From: Bdellovibrionales bacterium
Lineage (GTDB): Bacteria > Bdellovibrionota > Bdellovibrionia > Bdellovibrionales > UBA1609
Assembly (NCBI GenBank): GCA_016716765.1
Contig: JADJVA010000008.1
Coordinates: 1 to 29,952 of the forward strand
Direction of reading: 5' to 3'
DNA length: 29,952 bases
Part shown: in pieces, positions 1-7,653 of the stretch
Layout: every line of letters starts with the position of its first letter
How positions within the stretch are numbered: position 1 is the first letter of the stretch
Notes under the pieces: generated by a model
The model's database searches: none
What the model was told of the DNA's origin: nothing
The model's input: the letters and a program-made list of their open reading frames with translations, nothing else
Made by a program: the position numbers and the translations under genes

Positions 1-1
1 T

Positions 2-175
2 ATTGGAAAGTCACGGCACTCAATCAATAAATCAAAGACCGCAATGAAGCAATTTGAAATAAACGAATTGAGTCTAAAATCAGCAAAGAAAAGAGCTGGT
101 GCTGGGTCTACCACAGCTGCTGATGCGAAGCAATTTGAACTGCATCGAATTTCTCTTGAAAGAGTAAGCCGTTAA
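2..175 (+). CDS. C-terminal fragment of an unknown protein, cut by the window edge
   Basis: An open frame enters from the left edge without a stop and ends with TAA at 173-175, giving 57 residues. The visible part is Lys- and Ala-rich, with two QFE-type segments (KQFEINEL and AKQFELHRISL) about 30 residues apart, which could be two turns of a short degenerate repeat. There is no recognisable domain. An internal ATG at 44 would give a 43-residue peptide, but no convincing Shine-Dalgarno sequence precedes it. The DNA after it is broken in every frame, so this may be the tail of a real gene or chance. I do not recognise the family. Confidence 0.25.
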   Translation: MGKSRHSINKSKTAMKQFEINELSLKSAKKRAGAGSTTAADAKQFELHRISLERVSR

Positions 176-900
176 AGTTGGAAAAGGATCTCTGTCTCAA
201 TCAGCTCGCTGTCGTGCTTGGTGCTCGATGAACACGAGAATATTGAATTGGCTCTGAGTTTCCAAGGGTGATGTTTGAAGGACCTCAGCACTCTACCTTC
301 TACGGATCAGCACTTACCGTCAAAGCTCAAAAGGACCTTGAGAGGATTGAATAGCTAAAGGCCGATCAATCTCGTTGGTGGCAACCAAAGCTCGATCTTT
401 ATGCAAGCGGATACGGTCTGCCATCACTTTCTGACAGTTAAGATCGCGCCATGAGAAGGGACAAGATGGGACGGCTGCGTGAGAATGACCATTGATCTTA
501 GACAGGCTTCGAAGATCGAACCGAAGCTCGCCAGGCAGGCAGAATCCGCTTCCTTCAGGAAAAGGGCGGCCCACGCTGTTCGTGAGGGCTGCTTTAAAAC
601 CAAGGAATTGAAACACCACTTGAAGATCCTTGGCGAGCTTATCAAAACAGCTGACTAAGATGTTCAGGGTGGCAGGAAAGCTTTACAGCTAACGGAGAAT
701 GAATATAATCGCGGTGTTAAAATGGACCTGACTTACTGAGGCCTGTCTAGAAGTACTTGAGTTTCCGAGACTAACGCATTGATTACTACCGAGATTTTCC
801 ACCACTCAAGCTGAAATTTAGAGTTTGGTCTCAAAGTGGACCCTTAGTCAATGAGAATGAGAGCCATCCCTTTGGGCTCCTCAACACTGTTAGGGCGACT
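176..900. other. Broken, unassigned stretch
   Basis: No frame is open for long with convincing protein character. The most protein-like segment is a 57-codon plus-strand frame from ATG 485 to TAA 658, rich in charged residues (starts MTIDLRQASK, ends ILGELIKTAD). Other short plus-strand frames (VLDEHENIELALSFQG near 220-270; a frame containing AQKDLERIE near 330) hint at an old coding region broken by frameshifts. The longer minus-strand frames here have no motif and look like shadows. I cannot assign a function. Confidence 0.3.
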
Positions 901-1029
901 CCACCCGGTCTGGAGACCAAGCTTAAATTTTCCGTTCCTCTCAAGCCTTACTGCAACTGCTGCCAAGTGAAGTGGCTCACCACTTTCCCTTGTCGGGAAT
1001 AAGCGGATATCATGGATGGCGTCTCACGA

Positions 1030-2276
1030 TGCCACCCAAATCTTGATGATTCCTGCTTCGCTGAGGCCATGGTTGCTGGGCGCCTCGGCCGCACAACAGA
1101 GCCTTCTCCACAGGCTGATGAACGGGCAGGACCCACCTCCTCGTTTTGAACATTTATTGGCATTGATGTCCCTATCGTGATGAATATGACATGATTCATA
1201 CGTCCATTCCCGATCGGAAAGGTGAGTTCGCTGTTCACGAACCCACTGATGGTACATCTTAGAATCCTGGAAACCAAGTCGATATAAAATGCAAATGTCG
1301 GTCGTATTGGACAGCATATACACCTTCATTATCTCAATAAGTCTTCCCTATGATTGAAATGCAATTGACTTTGCCAGTCTTCGGTTTTTCATCATGCCCT
1401 TCACATTGAGTGTCTCCATCGCCACCACTTGGTTCTTGCGGTAGATATTGAGAGCCAATTTGTGAAGATAGTCCTCCTTTGGGAACCTTTATTCCTTCGT
1501 GCAACTTTGCAAGTCGAAATCTTGTTTTTTCGTAGTTGGAGCGACTTCATGTTTTTCTGATTTCTGTATATCTTCGCTGGCGCTGCATCTTCTTTTAAGT
1601 CCAGCTTGCTCTCGAGCGTTTCCAATGTCCTCCGAACTCGGATCTTCTCGCCATCACTCAGAACAATATGCTTACGTTCAGATCTACACCCAACGATCCC
1701 ATCATGGGTTCAAAGAATTTTCCTCTTTCGTATTGAATTTTGTGACGATGCTGGATGAAGTATCGTCCACTTGCAGTTTTAGAGATGGTGGCGGCACCGA
1801 ACTTTGTACCGTCTGGAAAATTCTCTATGCACTTCATATCGGTATCCAAGTCTTGTATTTTGGAACAAATACGTGCCTTCTGTCCTGACACTCGATTTGA
1901 TTTTTGGTTGTGGAGTGAAAACTTTGCGCAGCCAACTTCTTTGAGTCTTGGCCTTTTACCGCGTCCTGCTGTCAGATTCCTGATATGCGAGCATCGAGAA
2001 CGGGAGTTGCAACTCGCAAGGATTGATTCGGTACGCCACCAGCCAGCCAATGGCTTCTTCTCCAGATGAGAGGAGATGTTCTTGCATCTCCGTGCGAGAG
2101 AGAGTTTCTGTATCCCATCCGCGTACAGCTCCTCGTTTATTTTAGAAATTGTTGTACACAAAACGAACCGAGCCAAATATCTTCCCCTAGATGCCGTTTC
2201 TGCACCGGTGAGGAAAAATTTCAATTTGTAGCGTCGTGTGAGTGGATTCATTCTGCCTGTTCTATTATTGTAAAGT
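1030..2276 (-). pseudogene. tnpB: TnpB (OrfB) RNA-guided nuclease of an IS605-type element, frameshifted
   Basis: Pieces of a full-length TnpB (about 400 codons) appear in order on the minus strand in alternating frames. The N-terminal part has SKINEELYADGIQKLS near 2150. The middle has KTASGRYF followed by GVDLNV near 1670-1780, around the first RuvC aspartate. Then come YLHKLALNIYRKNQVVAMETLNVKG near 1400-1470 (RuvC II region with the E), DREWTYESCHIHHDRDIN near 1150-1210 (remains of the zinc ribbon and the last RuvC Asp), and a tail at about 1030-1090. At least five frame changes break it. TnpB proteins are known RNA-guided DNA nucleases that help keep the element in place. As written this copy cannot be made; whether the breaks are biological or sequence errors is open. 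Confidence 0.75.
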
Positions 2277-2277
2277 T

Positions 2278-2835
2278 ATGAAAAGTCAAATCAAAGAAAA
2301 AACGAAATTACGTGGACATTTTCACGCCGTTTACAGTCTCAACTATCATTTAGTGTTAGGCAACAAATATCGAAAAGATGTCCCAATCCAGAGCAATTAG
2401 ATTTTCTAAAACAAGAGTTTGGTAGACTTCTTTGTGAAATGGGACTGCAGACTCCTCGAGTTTAGCGGCAAAGAACACCGTTCATCTTCTCTTTAAGAAG
2501 CACACCCGGCGATGAATCTTTCAAAGCTCATCAACAACCTAAAAACCGTAAGGAGCAGACTTATTAGGAAGAAGTTTCCAGCACACCTGAAGAAAATTAT
2601 TCGAAACCTGTTTTTCTGGACTCCGAGCCTATTGTCTCTCATTTCGACGGGCGGAGCGACACTTGAGGTCATAAAAAAATATGTAGAAAATCAGAAAATG
2701 GGAAAAATCCATCCTGATTTCAAGACCTCCTCCATCCATGGAGGAAAGTCAAGTTTCATTCATCTCCCACCTAAATCCAAAGATTTTAGATGGAGAATTC
2801 TAAAACGGGTTTTGGTAAAAGGCAAAAACGATTAG
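2278..2835 (+). pseudogene. tnpA: TnpA, IS200/IS605-type Y1 (HUH) transposase, frameshifted
   Basis: From ATG 2278 the frame reads through HAVYSLNYHLVLGNKYRKDV, the hallmark start of IS200-like TnpA, then breaks. The next block contains LKQEFGRLLCEMG. The HUH motif appears only after removing one C at 2478-2479: the expected H-V-H-L-L-F is encoded as cac-c-gtt-cat-ctt. The third block, from 2512, keeps LSKLINNLKTV and FWTP, and ends with STGGATLEVIKKYVENQ, which includes the tyrosine of the Y1 active site (helix with KKYVENQ). After about 2700 the frame no longer resembles TnpA and reads into the right-end hairpin. The family performs single-strand transposition. Three or more frameshifts make this copy inactive as written. 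Confidence 0.75.
2729..2744 (+). repeat. Hairpin at the presumed right end of the IS605 remnant
   Basis: Perfect 7-bp arms (CCTCCAT and ATGGAGG) around a 2-nt centre, located about 25 bp past the conserved TnpA C-terminus. Position and shape fit the subterminal hairpin bound by TnpA in this family; function is inferred only from position. Confidence 0.4.
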
Positions 2836-2852
2836 ACTTCTGAGTAAGAACA

Positions 2853-4072
2853 ATGATAGTCGTCTTTTCATTATTTCCTTCGCATTCATGGGAGAGCTTG
2901 TGTGTCTCATATTTTGGGGAGTTTTGTTTCTTTTGCAAGACTTGGTCTCACGCTTCATTCGGTGGCCCCATTGCCCATCTCAGTTATTTTCACGATGAGT
3001 TCGTCAAGCGAAAAAGTGGATTAACGACGGCTCACGCGCCGACCTTGTGGCGCTCTGCCAGCTCCTACCAGGTCCCGCGAGTACAGTCAGGTCAGACGCG
3101 GCCATTGGACTCTCGCGTGCCGGATACTTGGGGCAATTGCCGCTTGGATGGCATTTACCGTTCCTTCAGCATTGATCCTCGTTCTATTTGGACTCGGTAT
3201 CTCAAAATTTAATCCCAGTGAGTCTTGGCTTCATGGACTTAAGATTGTTGCCGTCGCAGTTGTGGCCCAGGCCATGTGGAGGATGGCAGTTCAACTTTGT
3301 CCCGACAAAAAGAGAGCAACAGTCGCCGTTGTCGCAGCGGTCCTTGCGTCGGTGATCACATCGGCGATGGTCTAGTCATTCGTCATCTGCATCGGCGGAA
3401 TCGTCGGAATTATGTATTTCCGAAAGCATCAAGAACTGCCTCATATTCCAATGAATTCAAAAGTGAGCCAAACTGCAGGGAGTCCTACTCCTCTTATTTG
3501 TGACATTGCTCGTCTCTTCTTCCCTATGGCTGCTCTCCAAAGCCAAGATCAATCCATCAAGCTCTTTGATAGCTTTTTTCGCGCAGGATCGCTTGTTTTT
3601 GGCGGAGGCCATGTTGCTTTACCTCTTCTACAGGCTGAAGTTGTCCCAACTGGATGGGTTTCGAAAGAAATGTTTATGGCGGGATACGGCGCCGCCCAAG
3701 CTATACCCGGTCCTCTTTTTAGCTTTTCGGCCTACCTTGGGGCCGTATCACAAGTGCAACCTTTCGGTTGGCCTGGAGCGACGATTTGCCTGATAGCCGC
3801 ATTTCTACCTTCTTTTTATTGATTGTCGGAATACTTCCGTTTTTGGGAAAAATTGAGGAAGCACAGTGAAATACGATACGCCATGCAAGGATAAATGCTT
3901 CTGTTGTTGGTCTTTTACTTTCAGCATTCTACAATCCGGTATGGACGAGCGCGATTTTGACTCAAAGGATTTTGCACTGGCAGCAAGCTGTTTTTCTGCT
4001 CCTTGTTTTTGGACTGTGCCATCGTGGATCGTGGTTCTATTAGGGGCGGCAGCTGGAGGATTGCTTTTATGA
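2853..4072 (+). pseudogene. chrA: ChrA-type chromate transporter, multiply frameshifted
   Basis: ChrA (CHR family) membrane transporters export chromate. Both homologous halves are recognisable in shifting frames. The N-terminal half has SFGGPIAHLSYFHDEFVKR at 2960-3010, then LCQLLPGPA-like and AIGLSRAGYLG-like sequence, and an intact frame near 3148-3375 (AFTVPSALILVLFGLGI, then PDKKRATVAVVAAVL). The C-terminal half has SLVFGGGHVALPLLQAE at 3590-3640 and GYGAAQAIPGPLFSFSAYLGA at 3690-3750, the second copy of the GGGH/PGP signature. It ends with FWTVPSWIVVLLGAAAGGLLL before TGA at 4070-4072. About five or six frame changes occur. The start is uncertain (ATG 2853 or 2888). It converges on the tauE-like gene; the 54 bp between their stops hold no clear terminator. 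Confidence 0.8.
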
Positions 4073-4126
4073 AACTGACCATGCACGACGATCGGGGATC
4101 GATTTCTTACAGAAGGTGTAGTCGGT

Positions 4127-4919
4127 CTACAACCGAAACATCTGATCGATCAAAACAATTGACCCCACAATCAAAACAAACCACCCAAAAGCAGTCTTTA
4201 GTTTGTTCTCTGGCACACGTTTGCCAACTTTAATGCCAACGACAATTCCCACAACTGCGATTGCAATTATGGTGAATAAAAAGTCCACTGCACACCCATA
4301 ATTTTACTAAGACTTGTGGTGAAACCAAAAAGTGAATTCAAGGCAATGACCAGTAAAGAGGTCCCAACCGCAATTCGCATGTTTAGACCAGCAAACACAA
4401 TGAGTGTAGGGACGATAAGAAATCCGCCGCCAGCACCAACTAAACCCGTCAATAAGCCAACAAAAAAGCTTTTGGAGCAATACTTAGTCCAGGACGCTTA
4501 TGAGACTGAACTGAATCTAGATGTGGAGTCTTTTTCGAATCATTGAGAACGAGGCCGCGAGCGTTAAGACTGAAAATAAGCCCATGATCACAATCTCTTT
4601 AGTGAGGACTAATCCACCCGCTTGCCAGATTTCCTTCGGCATCATCGGCAACAACAGCGACCTTGATATATATTCCAACAAAACTAGGAAGAGCAAAGCC
4701 TATTGCCGCAGAATAATTTACTGTATTATATCGAAGATTGGACGGGACGCCTACTACGGCTGTGACTCCTACCACAAGCAAAGAGTATGTTGTTGCCACG
4801 ATTGGATTGATTTTAAAGAAATAAACTAAAATTGGAACAGTTAAAATAGAGCCACCGCCTCCGAGCACTCCGAGTACTACTCCCATCATGGCAACGGCAA
4901 AATAGCCTAAGACTTCCAT
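4127..4919 (-). pseudogene. TauE/SafE-family anion (sulfite/organosulfonate) exporter, frameshifted
   Basis: The start ATG (4917-4919) overlaps the end of the upstream YeeE-like frame. The intact first part is typical of TauE/SafE (DUF81): a hydrophobic start, LGVLGGGGSILTVPILVYFF, then SLLVVGVTAVVG. The second repeat is seen at 4267-4452 as LVGAGGGFLIVPTLIVFAG and AVGTSLLVIALNSLFGF. The tail IVGSIVLIDQMFRL ends at TAG 4127-4129. Between these blocks the frame changes about four times (around 4690, 4500, 4440 and 4270). In persulfide dioxygenase operons such an exporter is thought to remove sulfite made by the dioxygenase; that role is inferred from context. The repaired length, about 264 residues, is normal for the family. 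Confidence 0.75.
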
Positions 4920-5303
4920 ATGTACTTTTCTGTGATTCGGTATCCGTACATCCCCAAAAAAAGAACCAAGCGATGTAATCGCAGGGCCTGAACAGTAACC
5001 TCCGAGTCCCCATCCAAATCCAAAAGCGCTGAGCCCACAAGAAGCTTCGGCGAAATGTCTTTTCAGTGGGGGTATGAAAGTGAGCGTCAAAGAGAGGTGA
5101 CTTTCGGTGCCTCACCAATCTGTAGCCCAAAAGTGAACCGCAATCGAACCGGCCATTACAAAAATCAATGAAGGATCCGCAAACACATTTAAAAAAGCCA
5201 ATCACCTTTTTGAGGCTGAGTCATACCTGATACACCCAGGCCTAATGCAAAAATTAGCCCCTACTACAAAAGAAGTTGCGACTCTATTCGACTTCTTCTT
5301 CAC
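4907..5303 (-). pseudogene. Second YeeE/YedE (DUF6691-like) membrane protein, frameshifted
   Basis: A GTG at 5301-5303 overlaps the TGA of the upstream YeeE-like gene (GTGA), preceded by purine-rich sequence, and starts a frame beginning VKKKSNRVATSFVVG. With frame corrections the protein continues LIFALGLGVSGMTQP, a segment with ADPSLIF, then FGFGWGLGGYCSGPAITSLGSFFGDV, the characteristic GWGLxGYCxGPA signature of the smaller YeeE/YedE half. A plausible end is TAG 4907-4909, overlapping the next start. Two or three frameshifts are present. Pairs of short YeeE/YedE proteins (called PmpA/PmpB in bigR-type operons) are linked to transport of sulfur compounds such as thiosulfate; the exact substrate is unknown. 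Confidence 0.65.
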
Positions 5304-5711
5304 CGTGCACCTCTTAAAAAGCTAGCTGTCAAAATACCTACGGCGATAAAAGTTAAGGTTGCAAGTATAGATCTAACTGACATGCGGCTGATACCACATA
5401 CGCCGTGACCGCTGGTGCAACCACTCCCCATGATAGTTCCAAACCCCACGACAAAACCTGCTGCGATCACTTGCCACAAATCTACGTGCAGTTCGAAGCA
5501 AAAGCCTGTGGATAAATCTGATACAAAATGACTCCACCTGCAACGAGTCCAGACACAAACGCCACCGCCAAGACATATCACCTTTAGAGTAGCTGAGGAG
5601 CCCGTTTGCAATACCACTGATTCCAGTCACGCGCCCGTTGAAAATCAGCATCATAGACACCGCAATTCCAATAAGTGATCCACCGACAAGAGGAAGTATA
5701 AACGCTTCCAT
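5300..5711 (-). pseudogene. First YeeE/YedE-family sulfur transport protein, frameshifted once or twice
   Basis: ATG 5709-5711 lies 2 nt after the stop of the dioxygenase-rhodanese gene, and the Shine-Dalgarno sequence AAGGAAA lies within that gene's last codons. The first frame encodes LPLVGGSLIGIAVSMMLIFNG and GRVTGISGI, the usual start of YeeE/YedE. The C-terminal block, in another frame, has IAAGFVVGFGTIMGSGCTSGHGVCGISRMS with the conserved Cys in GSGCTSGHG, a hallmark of thiosulfate-transporting YeeE-like proteins. The sequence between 5510 and 5600 shifts frame. It ends at TGA 5300-5302, overlapping the next start. It probably works with the second half-size protein as a membrane pair; that partnership is inference from gene order. 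Confidence 0.7.
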
Positions 5712-5713
5712 GC

Positions 5714-6768
5714 CTATTTCCTTTCAACGGCATAACCGAGTTCATTCCAGCGAATCATTCCACCAGTCATGTTAGAGGAGAACTTAAATCCCATCTGTTT
5801 ACTTAGCAAGGTCGCTTGGCCGGATCTGGCGCCACTACGGCATACAAAAACTATTTCTTCGGACTTATCTGCATTTCGCAAAAAGTCTTGCAAGCTATCA
5901 CCGAGAGTTACAAGCCTTGCATTAGGTATATGCCCTAGCTCATTATTAAATTCCTCCGGCCTTCTCACATCAACGATCAAGAGGTTATTAAAACAAGTAC
6001 TTACTTTTTCCGGCGTTACCTCTGGCACTCCATCTACCGTTTGTGGATGCAAGAGTCTCTCTTCAACGGAATTCTTTTTTCCACACCCTAAATTGGCGGG
6101 TACCGCCTCATGAATTTTTTTGGGGTTCGCAAGTTTTAATTCACTCATCGTTTTAATGAATTCATCTTTGCTTTTATTAACACCGATACGTGGGTTAAAG
6201 CGCATTTCTTCATCAATGGTTGAAACTGTGTGCCCGCGGTAATCATGCCCAGGGTAAACCTTGGTGTCTTTTGGTAACTTGAATAGCTGCTTATGCACAC
6301 TGTCAAAAAGTGCAGACGATGATCCCATCTGAAAATCCGTTCGTCCTGTACCACGAATCAAAAGAGCGTCCCCGGTAAACACTTTGCCATCGCAGTAAAA
6401 ACTCATACAGCTATTGGTGTGCCCAGGAGTAGCAAGAGCTGTAATTTTGTAATACCAAACTGCAACTCCTGCTCATTATCAAGTGGTATGTCCACACAAT
6501 CAACATTTGCACTTTGGCTTACGGCCGACTTCGCATTGGTCAATTTTCTTAGCTCCCCGGAACCAGTAATGTGATCGGCATGAATGTGTGTGTCTAAAAT
6601 ATATTTCAACTTTAGCCCAAGCTCACTCATAAGCTTCATGTCTCGATCAACAGTTTCAAGAACGGTATCAATAAGCACTGCCTCTTTCGTTTCTGGATCG
6701 GCTAGTAAATATGTATACGTTGAAGTCTCAGGTTCAAACATTTGTCTAAAAATAATTTCATTTTTCAT
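5714..6768 (-). CDS. ETHE1-like persulfide dioxygenase fused to rhodanese, with one frameshift
   Basis: This is a metallo-beta-lactamase fold protein joined to a C-terminal rhodanese domain (BLH/PRF type). Such proteins oxidise glutathione persulfide to sulfite, and the rhodanese moves sulfane sulfur to sulfite giving thiosulfate. The first frame (6403-6768) starts at ATG 6766-6768 with GAGGA overlapping the thioredoxin stop and contains the metal motif THIHADH (His61, His63, Asp65, His66). The second frame (5714-6406) has FTGDALLIRGTGRTDFQ and YPGHDYRGHT. At the joint near 6440 one base is missing: shifting frame restores ALATPGHTNSC with the next metal His. The rhodanese part has VDVRRPEEF and the active loop CRSGARS with its Cys. 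Repaired length is about 351 residues, normal for the fusion. Confidence 0.85.
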
Positions 6769-6774
6769 AATAAA

Positions 6775-7134
6775 TTAATCCTCTTGAACATTTAAAATAT
6801 TGCTGATCGCTTTTTTAAGTTCGGTTTTTGGCACCATGCCTGTTGCCATACTGGGCTCACCCTCTTTGGGTATAAACAAAATGCTTGGAATACTTTTGAT
6901 ACCAAATGCCCCGGCCAACTCAGGACTCGCCTCAGTATCTACTTTATAAATGTGTAACTTCCCCTGGTACTCACGTGAAAGCTCCTCTAATATCGGTGAC
7001 AACGCTTTGCAGGGACCACACCAGTCTGCATAAAAATCAATAATTGCGGGCAAATCCCCTTCGTACTTCCACTCTTTTTCCGCCTCATAATTGAACACCT
7101 TAGTTTTGAAAGTACTTTCGTTGAGTTCTTCCAT
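6775..7134 (-). CDS. trxA: Thioredoxin
   Basis: The 119-residue protein has the redox motif DWCGPC (Cys39, Cys42) after a FYAD strand, the buried Asp33 and the cis-proline region IPS (Pro83): a complete thioredoxin fold. It is the first gene of the sulfur operon, and its stop is 6 nt from the start of the dioxygenase-rhodanese gene. The start at 7134 follows a GGGGTGG purine-rich site and lies below the operator-like repeat at 7152-7179. In this setting it probably reduces persulfides or protein disulfides and passes sulfur to the downstream enzymes, rather than being the general housekeeping thioredoxin; that is inferred from context. trxA is the family symbol only. The gene is intact. Confidence 0.9.
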   Translation of the reverse strand: MEELNESTFKTKVFNYEAEKEWKYEGDLPAIIDFYADWCGPCKALSPILEELSREYQGKLHIYKVDTEASPELAGAFGIKSIPSILFIPKEGEPSMATGMVPKTELKKAISNILNVQED

Positions 7135-7151
7135 ATTCCACCCCCTTCTTT

Positions 7152-7179
7152 ATATTATTGTATTGTGATATTGTAATAT
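7152..7179. promoter_or_regulatory. AT-rich inverted repeat between the thioredoxin operon and the ArsR-type gene
   Basis: The 84-bp divergent intergenic region contains ATATTA at 7152-7157 mirrored by TAATAT at 7174-7179, with a second matched TAT/ATA pair inside. It is placed where a repressor would cover both divergent promoters. ArsR-family sulfur regulators bind AT-rich dyads of this kind, so this is the likely operator of the 7219-7524 protein. No clean -35/-10 pair can be chosen by eye. Confidence 0.5.
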
Positions 7180-7218
7180 GTCAAGAGGTAATGACGTATT
7201 TAATTATTAGGAGGCCAG

Positions 7219-7524
7219 ATGGTATTTAAAACTTTTTCAATTTCAAAAATGGAGGACAAATGTGAGCTAGTCGCAGGTCTATTGAGAGCCCTCTCTCACC
7301 CACAACGCCTCATGATATTGGGCCATCTTATTCAAGGAAAGAAAACTGTCACTGAGCTGCAAAATCTTTGCGGAATTTCACAATCTCAACTTTCTCAATT
7401 TTTAGGAAGAATGAAATTAGAAGGTTTGCTGGATTGTGACCGAAAGGGGAGATTTCAATACTACTCAGTGAGTGATAAAAAAATCATAAAACTTATCCAA
7501 TCCATACAGACCATTTACTGTTAA
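7219..7524 (+). CDS. ArsR-family winged-helix repressor, BigR/SqrR-like sulfur sensor
   Basis: The 101-residue protein starts 4 nt after a strong AGGAGG (7209-7214). It has the ArsR core: LLRALSHPQRLMIL, then a helix-turn-helix with TVTELQNLCGISQSQLSQFLGRMKLEGLL, a wing DRKGRFQYYSV, and a C-terminal helix ending IQTIYC. Divergence from a persulfide dioxygenase operon and the C-terminal Cys101 match the BigR/SqrR group, which sense persulfides by forming a Cys-Cys bridge. From memory of that group, the partner Cys follows RLM-I/L-x in helix 2; here that place is Gly35, and other cysteines occur at 15, 51 and 73. It probably represses the thioredoxin operon and itself. Confidence 0.85.
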   Translation: MVFKTFSISKMEDKCELVAGLLRALSHPQRLMILGHLIQGKKTVTELQNLCGISQSQLSQFLGRMKLEGLLDCDRKGRFQYYSVSDKKIIKLIQSIQTIYC

Positions 7525-7572
7525 CAAAATAACTATTGCGCGTCTAATTTGCAGGTTAAAGTTGGAGGTTTA
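7525..7572. other. Short gap between the regulator gene and the intron 3' end
   Basis: The sequence is AT-rich and no terminator hairpin followed by T-run is visible after the regulator stop. It would be the 3' exon side of the group II intron. Confidence 0.3.
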
Positions 7573-7614
7573 ATTACCGAGTAGCCAGGGGCCTTGCGGC
7601 CCCCAGCCCTCACC

Positions 7615-7646
7615 GAACCGTACGTACGCGTTCACGTATACGGCTC
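7615..7646 (-). ncRNA. Group II intron domain V (candidate)
   Basis: On the minus strand the segment begins GAGCCGTA and ends TACGGTTC, which pair with one G-U, and includes the AGC catalytic triad position at the base. A short inner stem and loop complete a 32-nt hairpin close to the canonical 34 nt. It lies just downstream of the reverse transcriptase ORF, as expected. Confidence 0.7.
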
Positions 7647-7653
7647 TTCCAGA

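Larger units (their letters stand above)
900..2840. mobile_element. Decayed IS200/IS605-family element (divergent tnpA/tnpB)
   Basis: A TnpA (Y1 transposase) remnant on the plus strand and a TnpB remnant on the minus strand diverge from about 2277. Divergent genes, a total of about 1.9 kb and small hairpins at both outer sides fit the IS605 layout. The hairpins are GGTCT-GG-AGACC at 907-918, beyond the tnpB 3' end, and CCTCCAT-CC-ATGGAGG at 2729-2744, just past the conserved TnpA sequence. IS605-family ends are known to carry subterminal hairpins rather than inverted repeats, so exact boundaries cannot be set by eye. Both genes contain several frameshifts. Confidence 0.7.

Noticed and set aside
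6403..6450. Programmed frameshift in the persulfide dioxygenase
   Set aside because: There is no X-XXY-YYZ slippery heptamer with a convincing downstream structure, and similar single-base shifts occur in many unrelated genes here.
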